Of a stretch of DNA of 5,905 nucleotides, positions 1-5,739 are shown piece by piece. The translations under genes were made by a program, and so were the position numbers. Under the pieces are notes generated by a model that had not been told where the DNA came from, made no database searches, and saw only the letters and a program-made list of their open reading frames with translations. The stretch spans positions 11,025-16,929 of the forward strand of contig DKNS01000067.1 in NCBI GenBank assembly GCA_002469765.1. Direction: 5' to 3'. Position 1 is the first letter of the stretch. Each line of letters starts with the position of its first letter. Origin of the DNA: Flavobacteriales bacterium UBA7382 (GTDB lineage Bacteria; Bacteroidota; Bacteroidia; Flavobacteriales_D; Sanyastnellaceae).

Positions 1-1400
1 GCGATGCCCGACACAGGTGCCTTGATGTGAACACCACCGTCCATGAGGGCAAGGGTGCCCGCACATACGGTGGCCATGGAAGACGATCCGTTGGATTCCA
101 GAATCTCACTAACCAAACGGATGGTGTACGGACACTCGTTGGTTGGCGGCAACACAGGCTTCAACGCACGAAGTGCCAGGTTTCCGTGTCCAACCTCGCG
201 GCGACTCGTGCCACGCAGTGGGCGCTCCTCCCCAGTTGAGAATGGAGGGAAGTTGTAGTGCAAAAGGAACTTCTCATTCTTGCGAACGAGGGCTCCGTCA
301 ATCAACTGCTCATCCAACTTGGTGCCAAGAGTCAAAGTGGTCAAGCTCTGCGTCTCACCACGGGTAAAGATGGACGAACCGTGGCAACTTGGCAGGTAAT
401 CCACTTCCGTCCAGATGGGGCGGATTTCTGTCGTTTTCCGGCCGTCGAGGCGCAGCCCCTCGTTCAAAACGAGGTCCCTGATGGCTTTTTTCTGAGCCGA
501 TTTGATGTAGTCACTCGCGAGTCCACCTTTCTCCGCCTTCTCCTCATCACTCATGGTGGCCATGAACGCTTCCTTCAACTCAGCGAAGCGAGTCTTGCGC
601 TCTTCTTTGGTTGCGCCAGTTTTGCCCGCATCGTAGAACTTAGGGTACATCTCATCATGGATGCGGCCGCTGAGTTCTTCATCGTTGGTTTCATGGTTGT
701 ACTGACGTTTGTTGCCAAACGTCCCCACTTGCTTGGCGAGTGCGTTTTGGGCCTCGCACTGGGCCTTGATGGCCTCGTGTGCCTTTTCAATGGCGTCTAC
801 CATTTCTCCTTCGCTCACCTCCTGCATTTCACCTTCAACCATGACAATGCTGTCAAGGGTGCCTGCCACCATAATGTCCATGTCAGCGACTTCCAATTCG
901 GAGCGCAAAGGGTTGATGACGAATTCTCCATTCACGCGACCTACACGCACTTCAGACATGGGGCCATCGAAGGGGACGTCCGAGACTGCGATTGCCGCAC
1001 TGGCTGCGAAACCAGCCAAGCTGTCCGGGAGAACCTCCTTGTCGGCGCTCATCAATTGAATCATGACTTGTGTCCCAGCGTGGTAGTCACCTGGGAACAA
1101 TGGTCGCAAAGCCCGATCGACAAGACGCATCACCAACACTTCTGTGTCGGAGGGACGTGCTTCGCGCTTAAAGAAACCCCCTGGGAAACGGCCAGCGGCG
1201 GCATACTTCTCTCGGTAATCCACGGTGAGTGGAAGGAAGTCAACGTCCATGGGTTCGTGGCTGGACACGATGGTGGCCAAAAGCATGGTGTCGCCCGAGC
1301 GAACAACAACTGAACCGTGAGCTTGCTTGGCGAGCTTGCCGGTTTCAATGGTGATCTCGCGCCCATTGCCGAGATCGATGGTTTGATTTTGAATATTCAT
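1..1400 (-). CDS. pnp: Polynucleotide phosphorylase (PNPase), N-terminal 466 residues, cut by window edge
   Basis: PNPase is a cytoplasmic trimeric 3'-5' exoribonuclease that degrades RNA by phosphorolysis, releasing nucleoside diphosphates, and can also add 3' tails. The frame is open from the ATG at 1400 to the left edge, giving 466 codons. The N-terminus (IDLGNGREITIETGKLAKQA, about residues 8-27) is typical of Bacteroidota PNPase. The first RNase PH-like domain covers roughly residues 8-140 and includes the RNA-contacting FFKRE loop (76-80) and the segment RLVDRALRPLFP (92-103). A helical linker follows, to about residue 310. The second RNase PH domain begins near LRLDGRKTTEIRPI (316-329) and shows HYNFPPFSTGE (381-391), RREVGHGNLALRALKP (400-415) and the phosphate-binding SNGSSSMATVCAG (436-448). 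The end of the core with its catalytic aspartates, and the KH and S1 domains, lie outside the window. A GA-rich Shine-Dalgarno-like stretch (AGAAGAGG, within 1405-1415) precedes the start, which is unusual for this phylum. rpsO lies immediately upstream, the classic rpsO-pnp arrangement. Confidence 0.98.
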   Translation of the reverse strand, partial: MNIQNQTIDLGNGREITIETGKLAKQAHGSVVVRSGDTMLLATIVSSHEPMDVDFLPLTVDYREKYAAAGRFPGGFFKREARPSDTEVLVMRLVDRALRPLFPGDYHAGTQVMIQLMSADKEVLPDSLAGFAASAAIAVSDVPFDGPMSEVRVGRVNGEFVINPLRSELEVADMDIMVAGTLDSIVMVEGEMQEVSEGEMVDAIEKAHEAIKAQCEAQNALAKQVGTFGNKRQYNHETNDEELSGRIHDEMYPKFYDAGKTGATKEERKTRFAELKEAFMATMSDEEKAEKGGLASDYIKSAQKKAIRDLVLNEGLRLDGRKTTEIRPIWTEVDYLPSCHGSSIFTRGETQSLTTLTLGTKLDEQLIDGALVRKNEKFLLHYNFPPFSTGEERPLRGTSRREVGHGNLALRALKPVLPPTNECPYTIRLVSEILESNGSSSMATVCAGTLALMDGGVHIKAPVSGI

Positions 1401-1404
1401 GTTG

Positions 1405-1415
1405 CCTCTTCTTCT
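1405..1415 (-). promoter_or_regulatory. Shine-Dalgarno-like site of pnp
   Basis: Read on the minus strand, an AGAAGAAGAGG tract ends 4 nt before the pnp ATG at 1400. It supports that start. It is the only clear purine-rich ribosome-binding site in the window; rpsO, accD and the methyltransferase show none. Many Bacteroidota genes lack a Shine-Dalgarno sequence, so its presence here may reflect a need for internal initiation after transcript processing at the upstream hairpin, which is an inference. Confidence 0.5.
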
Positions 1416-1447
1416 ACGTGTAAGCGGGCCGGCAAGCCCCAATATGC

Positions 1448-1476
1448 CAAAGGCGGTTGACCATCAACCGCCTTTG
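1448..1476 (-). terminator. Perfect 13-bp hairpin between rpsO and pnp (attenuator or processing site)
   Basis: The arms CAAAGGCGGTTGA (1448-1460) and TCAACCGCCTTTG (1464-1476) are perfect reverse complements with a 3-nt loop. The hairpin starts 18 nt after the rpsO stop. On the minus strand it is followed by GGCATATTGG rather than a run of T, so it is a poor textbook intrinsic terminator. It could act as a partial terminator that lowers pnp expression relative to rpsO, as a 3'-end stabiliser for rpsO mRNA, or as a double-stranded RNase processing site. The rpsO-pnp gap in enterobacteria is known to hold both a terminator and an RNase III site used in pnp autoregulation. Which role applies here cannot be read from sequence. 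Confidence 0.6.
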
Positions 1477-1494
1477 AAAGTTTAAAATCTAGTG

Positions 1495-1764
1495 TCAGCG
1501 ACGCAGGCCGAGTTCCTTGACAATCTCCCGGTAGCGGTTGATGTCTTTGGCTGAGAGGTAGTTCAACAACTTGCGGCGTTTTCCGACCAACGCAATCAGT
1601 GAGCGCTGTGTGTTGTAGTCTTTGCGGTTCTTTTTCAGGTGCTCAGTCAAGTGAGCAATTCGAAAAGAAAACATGGCAATTTGTCCTTCGGGCGAGCCGG
1701 TGTCGTTGGCACCTTTCCCGTGCTTGGCGAAGAATTCCTTCTTCTTTTCAGCGTCTAAATACAT
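1495..1764 (-). CDS. rpsO: 30S ribosomal protein S15
   Basis: S15 is a primary binding protein of the small ribosomal subunit. It binds 16S rRNA in the central domain, nucleates platform assembly and contributes to an intersubunit bridge. The product is 89 residues, the standard S15 length, starting MYLDAEKKKEFF. Visible family signatures are TGSPEGQIA (22-30), HLTEHLKKNRKDY (38-50) with the rRNA-contacting His42 and Asp49, and LVGKRRKLLNYL (59-70), ending in the basic KELGLRR. I chose the ATG at 1764 because it gives the family length. A longer frame from a TTG at 1812 would add 16 residues unlike S15 and would start inside the promoter box. No Shine-Dalgarno sequence is evident. The gene lies 77 nt downstream of accD, has its own promoter box (1810-1817), and is followed by the hairpin and pnp. 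In several bacteria S15 represses its own mRNA; the predicted leader here, about 40 nt, is not obviously an S15-binding structure. Confidence 0.98.
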   Translation of the reverse strand: MYLDAEKKKEFFAKHGKGANDTGSPEGQIAMFSFRIAHLTEHLKKNRKDYNTQRSLIALVGKRRKLLNYLSAKDINRYREIVKELGLRR

Positions 1765-1809
1765 GTGCGAAATCTTTAGGATGTTCGGAATGTGAAACAA
1801 TAAGAGCTG

Positions 1810-1817
1810 CAAAGATA
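1810..1817 (-). promoter_or_regulatory. Bacteroidota -7 promoter box for rpsO(-pnp)
   Basis: The minus strand reads TATCTTTG, a perfect match to TAnnTTTG, the -7 element recognised by the primary sigma factor of Bacteroidota. It falls in the 77-nt gap between accD and rpsO. Transcription would start a few bases beyond the box, leaving a leader of about 40 nt before the ATG at 1764. I see no clear TTG at the usual -33 spacing. It probably drives rpsO and, by read-through of the 1448-1476 hairpin, pnp. Confidence 0.65.
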
Positions 1818-1841
1818 GGTCACTTGCCGCAGAAGTTCGGT

Positions 1842-2693
1842 TCAGGAAGAAGCGTGTAACATCTTCAAGGCAAAGGACAACTTGGCCTTGAGTTCTTTTC
1901 TGGTTACAATCGCATCCAGGAATCCATGCTCCAACACGAACTCTGCACGTTGAAATCCGTTGGGCAAGTCTTTTCCGATGGTTTCCTTGACCACCCGAGG
2001 CCCTGCAAAGCCGATCAAGGCGTTGGGTTCACTGATGTTGATGTCGCCGAGCATGGCGAAGGAGGCCGTAACGCCACCTGTGGTTGGGTCTGTCAACAGG
2101 CTTACAAAAGGCAAGCCGGCTTGGGACAACAAAGACAACTTCGCACTTGTCTTGGCCATCTGCATGAGGCTGAGACCTGCTTCCATCATTCGCGCCCCGC
2201 CTGATTTGCTGACGCAGATGAATGGCACTCCTTTCTTGATGGCATGGTCGATTCCACGTGCGATTTTCTCTCCCACCACCGACCCCATGCTTCCTCCGAT
2301 AAAGGAGAAATCCATGCAAGCAATCACCACTGGCTGGCCATTCATGGTGCCAGAACCCACCCGAATGGCGTCGGTCAAACCTGTTTTCTTTTGGGCCGCT
2401 TCAAGTCGGACGGTGTATGGCTTGGTGTCGCTGAATTCCAGAGGGTCGGCCGAGTTCAATTTCGGCGCAATCTCACGGCACTTGCCATCGTCAAACAACA
2501 AGCTGAAATACGCTGCGCTCCCGATTCGCTCGTGGTGGTCACACATGCCACAGACCCAAAGGTTGTTGGCGTGATCCTGCTTGGACACCACGGTCTTGCA
2601 ACTGGGGCACTGGTACCACGCGCCTTCAGGAATTTCCTTCTTCTCTGAGCTTGACGTGGTGATGCCTTCAGTGTTTCTCTTGAACCATCCCAT
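1842..2693 (-). CDS. accD: Acetyl-CoA carboxylase carboxyltransferase subunit beta
   Basis: AccD pairs with AccA to form the carboxyltransferase that moves the carboxyl group from biotin on AccB to acetyl-CoA, making malonyl-CoA, the first committed step of fatty-acid synthesis in the cytoplasm. The 283-residue product matches the family length. It begins MGWFKRNTEGITT, a start typical of Bacteroidota AccD, which supports the ATG at 2693. A four-cysteine zinc ribbon is intact: Cys29, Cys32, Cys48 and Cys51, spaced C-X2-C-X15-C-X2-C. The crotonase-fold carboxyltransferase region follows, with GGSMGSVVGEK (133-143), SGGARMMEAGLSLMQMAK (164-181), TDPTTGGVTASFAMLGD (201-217) and GFAGPRVVKET (228-238), which form the acyl-CoA and oxyanion pocket. 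accA is not in the window. A promoter box lies only 4 nt upstream of the start and no Shine-Dalgarno sequence is present, so the mRNA may be leaderless. tamL ends 87 nt upstream and rpsO begins 77 nt downstream, all on the same strand. Confidence 0.98.
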   Translation of the reverse strand: MGWFKRNTEGITTSSSEKKEIPEGAWYQCPSCKTVVSKQDHANNLWVCGMCDHHERIGSAAYFSLLFDDGKCREIAPKLNSADPLEFSDTKPYTVRLEAAQKKTGLTDAIRVGSGTMNGQPVVIACMDFSFIGGSMGSVVGEKIARGIDHAIKKGVPFICVSKSGGARMMEAGLSLMQMAKTSAKLSLLSQAGLPFVSLLTDPTTGGVTASFAMLGDINISEPNALIGFAGPRVVKETIGKDLPNGFQRAEFVLEHGFLDAIVTRKELKAKLSFALKMLHASS

Positions 2694-2697
2694 GTGG

Positions 2698-2705
2698 CAA
2701 ATTTA
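2698..2705 (-). promoter_or_regulatory. Bacteroidota -7 promoter box abutting accD start
   Basis: The minus strand reads TAAATTTG, a perfect TAnnTTTG match that ends 4 nt before the accD ATG at 2693. Transcription usually begins about 4-7 nt past this box, so the predicted first base is at or next to the A of the ATG. A CTG (2726-2728), one mismatch from the -33 TTG, sits about 20 nt upstream of the box, within the usual spacing. The location in a short intergenic gap supports function, but the closeness to the start codon is unusual. Confidence 0.55.
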
Positions 2706-2738
2706 CGCGGGTGAGAATGTCAGCGCAGGTCGGTTCGA

Positions 2739-2765
2739 CGCAGTTGTTCACGGAATTCAACTGCG
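2739..2765 (-). terminator. Inverted repeat after tamL, possible weak terminator
   Basis: CGCAGTTG (2739-2746) and CAACTGCG (2758-2765) are perfect reverse complements. Inner TTC/GAA pairs (2747-2749 with 2753-2755) could extend the stem to about 11 bp with a 2-nt bulge. It starts 15 nt past the tamL stop, the position expected of a terminator or 3'-end stabiliser, but no T-run follows on the minus strand. It lies upstream of the accD promoter box, so it may separate the two transcription units. Confidence 0.35.
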
Positions 2766-2780
2766 CTTCGTGAATAGCTG

Positions 2781-4997
2781 TCAAAACGGCATTCCCACCC
2801 CGAGATGCATGGCCCCGCGCCATGGTCCTTGACCAAGCCATCGTTGTCCGTTTTTTTGCACGGGATCGTGCACGCGCAGGCTCGCGTCAAGGCGCAGCAC
2901 CACCACCTCAAAGTCGTATCGGACGCCGATGCCAGAGCCCAAAGCCACACTGGCCCATCTCGTTTCTCTCCAGCGTGTATCCGAAGGCGCTTGTTCCCCA
3001 TGAAGCCAAACGTTCCCCGCATCTGCAAACAAGGCAAGATCCCAAGGGGAAGACCAATGAGATCGCCACTCCAATGAGGACATGATTTGAACGTCGCCCA
3101 GACCCTCAACCACCAAGTTTCCGTCGTTCAGGTTCAAATTGCCCGGGCCCAATTCCCTGAGACGCCATCCTCGAATCCCATTGGCCCCTCCGGATAGGAA
3201 TGAGTGCTCCAAAGGCAACGATACGGTGTTGTCCCCCACCCCAGCCCATCCAGCTTGCATGCGAAAGTGCGGGGTCCAACGTGACGTGTTTCTTCGGCGT
3301 GACGCGATGTGCAAATGAATCAAGTGCCGTTGATGCTGCACCAAAGGCACGCCATCACGCACCATCCATGCGCCTGTTTCAGGATGGAAGTTTTGCGGGC
3401 TCTGTTCCAAGTGCTCTGCCAGAGATTGACCAAGCCATCCGCCCCAACTGGATTGCAGTGAGAGGTTTCCTGAAAACCTTCCCCTTTTCCATGACTGCAT
3501 CCAAAGCATAGAAGACCCCAGATTCAAGTGATTGATAAACCGGCCGGCCACCAAAGGGCTGGCCTCCAATTCAAGCCATTCACGAAATGCAGTTGAGCGG
3601 TTGGTCAAATTCACGTACGAGATGTTGAGCGGCACCCATTCCACACGTCCCCCTTGGGCTTTGTCTGTCTTCAAAACATAGGATGCGTCAGATTGGATTT
3701 GGGTCCGGGTGAATTCAGGCCAAATCTCTCGATCCACCCCCACGTCAAATTGCGTCCTCGGCTCTGACCGAGCTCCGAATCGACTCAACGCAATGGGCCA
3801 AGCCCCGAGTCGTTCTGCATTCCAGTGCAACGACCACTCTGCACTGTTGAGCCAAGCATCCCGGCCAAAGCTTGAGAACGGTTGTGCCGCCACATATCCA
3901 ACCCCCACTTCAACCGACCGGCGCCCCCCCCGTGAACTTGGGTTCAAGGCGGCGATGTCCAGGTGAATACGGGGACCGTATCGCACGTTGTTGCGCACCA
4001 AATCAAGTTCTAGGCTCAAATCGTAAGGTGCACCATGCTGCACTTGGACGTCGACATCCATGTGCAAGGAATCTTCATCCTCTCTCAATGTTTGTTCCAC
4101 AGCGACGTGACGCACACTGCTCAAGCGTTGCAGTCGTTGGACAGATGACGCCAACGCAGCCCCTCCATGAATGGCCCCTGGCCTCCAATCCACAACGTGT
4201 CTCCAAATCTCAGGGGCCAGTCCGCCGACCGTTTTTTGGGTTGCCAAATCGTCCGTTCCGTGGTAAGTGATTCTTCCTTGGAATGCCACAGGGTGCTTGA
4301 ATGCAGCCCCATTTTCTGTCGTCTCCTTGACCGACTCCGAGTCTCGTGTCCTCCCTTTGGCCACAAAATCAAGAAGAACCTCATGTCGCTCTGCGAAAGT
4401 CACAGTGTCTGCATGTACAACAAGCATCCCTGAATGGAAGGTGACGTGCCCCCTGTGCAACGCTTCTTGGCCAAATTGGGATTGCACATTTCGCAGGAGA
4501 CTGTTGGAAAAAGGAATGCCTGGGTTCAACAATCTGTCAGCCACAACTTGCAATTCATCCAGCCCGACATCGTTGAGATGCCAGGTTGCGCCTGCCACGG
4601 TCCACCTTGCCCCAGGTTTTGCTTCGAGGACCAGATGATCCCCACGAGATTTGGTCACCCATCGAGCTCTCACTTGGGCGTGAAGCCAGCCTTCCAGGAC
4701 CATTCTGTTGCGCAGCGATGCTGCGTGCTCCTCTCCGACGAGGACCCTTTCCTCTTCGGTGATTCGTCCCCCTCTTTGCTTCCAGGGTGGCCACGCGAAG
4801 TTGTTTTGGGGCAACAAGGCCTCCCATTCTGCAATGGTCATCCTGTCTGGACCGTCGCCCCGATGTCCTACAATTTCCACGCTCGATTGCCTAAGCACAT
4901 GAAGCTCTCGATCCGACGAGCGCTGTCCCCAAGTTGCGAGGTGGACGGCATAACTTTGAAGCACCATGGCCATCCCCAAGCAAGAACGCCAAGACAT
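2781..4997 (-). CDS. tamL: TamL/TamA-like Omp85-family outer-membrane protein
   Basis: This is a BamA/TamA-superfamily protein, expected to sit in the outer membrane as a barrel with periplasmic POTRA domains and to act in insertion of outer-membrane proteins or envelope transport. From the ATG at 4997 it is 738 residues. The start MSWRS plus a hydrophobic stretch to about residue 21 resembles a signal peptide. POTRA-like segments span roughly 135-214, including IPFSNSLLRNVQSQFGQ (161-177), a TamL-like motif, and roughly 240-303 (VQRLQRLSSVRHVAVEQ near its end). The barrel occupies about 325-738. It holds PRTQFDVGVDRE (413-424), the Omp85 signature SGGANGIRGWRLRELGPG (602-619, with the IRGW tip), FADAGNVWL (657-665) and a C-terminal GMPF ending in Phe, as barrel sorting signals do. 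No lipobox cysteine follows the hydrophobic segment, although TamL proteins are often lipoproteins. Tryptophan is strikingly frequent, about 34 residues. Starts at 5066 or 4967 are also possible; 4967 would remove much of the signal peptide. No clear promoter box was found upstream. Confidence 0.9.
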   Translation of the reverse strand: MSWRSCLGMAMVLQSYAVHLATWGQRSSDRELHVLRQSSVEIVGHRGDGPDRMTIAEWEALLPQNNFAWPPWKQRGGRITEEERVLVGEEHAASLRNRMVLEGWLHAQVRARWVTKSRGDHLVLEAKPGARWTVAGATWHLNDVGLDELQVVADRLLNPGIPFSNSLLRNVQSQFGQEALHRGHVTFHSGMLVVHADTVTFAERHEVLLDFVAKGRTRDSESVKETTENGAAFKHPVAFQGRITYHGTDDLATQKTVGGLAPEIWRHVVDWRPGAIHGGAALASSVQRLQRLSSVRHVAVEQTLREDEDSLHMDVDVQVQHGAPYDLSLELDLVRNNVRYGPRIHLDIAALNPSSRGGRRSVEVGVGYVAAQPFSSFGRDAWLNSAEWSLHWNAERLGAWPIALSRFGARSEPRTQFDVGVDREIWPEFTRTQIQSDASYVLKTDKAQGGRVEWVPLNISYVNLTNRSTAFREWLELEASPLVAGRFINHLNLGSSMLWMQSWKRGRFSGNLSLQSSWGGWLGQSLAEHLEQSPQNFHPETGAWMVRDGVPLVQHQRHLIHLHIASRRRNTSRWTPHFRMQAGWAGVGDNTVSLPLEHSFLSGGANGIRGWRLRELGPGNLNLNDGNLVVEGLGDVQIMSSLEWRSHWSSPWDLALFADAGNVWLHGEQAPSDTRWRETRWASVALGSGIGVRYDFEVVVLRLDASLRVHDPVQKNGQRWLGQGPWRGAMHLGVGMPF
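4951..4958 (+). promoter_or_regulatory. Bacteroidota -7 promoter box for the RNA methyltransferase
   Basis: The plus strand reads TAACTTTG, a perfect TAnnTTTG match ending 7 nt before the methyltransferase ATG at 4966. A TTG at 4934-4936 lies 14 nt upstream, closer than the usual -33 spacing. The box lies wholly inside the coding sequence for the tamL signal peptide on the other strand (Gln-Ser-Tyr codons). The predicted transcript would be leaderless or have only a few leader bases. Confidence 0.55.
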
Positions 4998-5739
4998 CCG
5001 ACTCCTCAAGCGCAAGCAAACGCGCTGGGACAGGCGCCAAATCACCGTTGAAGGTGAGAAAGCCATTCTCGAATTGCTGAAAAGCTCATGGATCACCGAG
5101 CGAATCTACTTCACGGCAGGTCTCGAGTTGAGCGAGAGTTTATCTCAGTCGCTTCACGCTGCCATCGGTTTGGTGGAAGTCAGCGCCAAGGACATGGAGC
5201 TCATGACCTCGCTAAAAACCGCACCTGGATTGCTTGCTCTGGCTTCAATGCCAGACAAAGCGGGCCGTGCAGAACACGAAGCTGGGGTTTGGCTTTACCT
5301 CGACCACATGAATGATCCCGGCAATGTGGGCACCCTCATACGTGTGGCAGATTGGTTTGGTATGGCCGGCGTGGTGCTCAGCACAGAATCCGCGGATCCC
5401 TTTGGACCCAAAGCCATTCAAAGTTCCATGGGCTCTGCCTTCCACACCCCCATTCGCATTCAAAATTTCAAGGATCTGCCGTCCCGATGGACAACTGTGG
5501 TCATGGGTTTGGACGCAGGAGGACAGAATTTGTTCGAGTTGACAGCGTCAGACGCCCCTTGCTTGCTCGTGGTTGGGTCAGAATCTCATGGAGTATCTGC
5601 GGATGTGCACAAGGCATGCCATGTCATGGCTTCCATCCCTGGTGCAGGCCGAGCTGAATCCCTTAATGCCTCTGTTGCGGGGGCCATCGCTGTGGCGTCA
5701 CTTGTGCAGCAAGGCGTGCCTATGGGTCAGCGGCGCTGA
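4966..5739 (+). CDS. SpoU/TrmH-family RNA 2'-O-methyltransferase
   Basis: This enzyme is expected to methylate a ribose 2'-OH in 23S rRNA or tRNA using S-adenosylmethionine, in the cytoplasm as a homodimer with the SPOUT trefoil-knot fold. The 257-residue product has an N-terminal substrate-binding domain with IRLLKRKQTRWDRRQITVEG (11-30), which aligns with the usual start of this family and supports the ATG at 4966. The three SPOUT motifs are intact: motif 1 NDPGNVGTLIRVADWFG (116-132) with Asn120 and Arg126, plus GPKAIQSSMGSAF (147-159); motif 2 LLVVGSESHGVS (200-211); motif 3 IPGAGRAESLNASVAGAIA (224-242). The exact target (RlmB-like Gm2251 or another nucleotide) cannot be told from sequence, so no symbol is given. 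It is divergent from tamL, its start overlaps the tamL 5' end, and a terminator-like hairpin begins at its stop. No Shine-Dalgarno sequence is present. Confidence 0.95.
   Translation: MAIPKQERQDIRLLKRKQTRWDRRQITVEGEKAILELLKSSWITERIYFTAGLELSESLSQSLHAAIGLVEVSAKDMELMTSLKTAPGLLALASMPDKAGRAEHEAGVWLYLDHMNDPGNVGTLIRVADWFGMAGVVLSTESADPFGPKAIQSSMGSAFHTPIRIQNFKDLPSRWTTVVMGLDAGGQNLFELTASDAPCLLVVGSESHGVSADVHKACHVMASIPGAGRAESLNASVAGAIAVASLVQQGVPMGQRR

Noticed and set aside
258..1313. A 351-codon open frame on the plus strand
   Set aside because: It lies wholly antisense to pnp, whose frame shows strong conserved motifs throughout. The plus-strand translation looks like no protein family and is best explained by codon bias in pnp.
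1484..1491. TAGATTTT on the minus strand as a separate pnp promoter
   Set aside because: It misses the final G of TAnnTTTG, sits right at the rpsO stop, and is upstream of the strong hairpin. The evidence is too weak to list as a feature.
1495..1812. A longer S15 start (TTG at 1812) adding 16 residues
   Set aside because: S15 is normally 89 residues, exactly what the ATG at 1764 gives. The extension overlaps the promoter box and has no family resemblance.
1960..2574. A 204-codon open frame on the plus strand
   Set aside because: It is antisense to accD, which has intact zinc-ribbon and carboxyltransferase motifs. The antisense protein has no recognisable domain.
4434..5051. A 205-codon open frame on the plus strand upstream of and overlapping the methyltransferase start
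   Set aside because: It is antisense to tamL and out of frame with the methyltransferase. Its translation is low in recognisable structure, and both overlapping genes are well supported.
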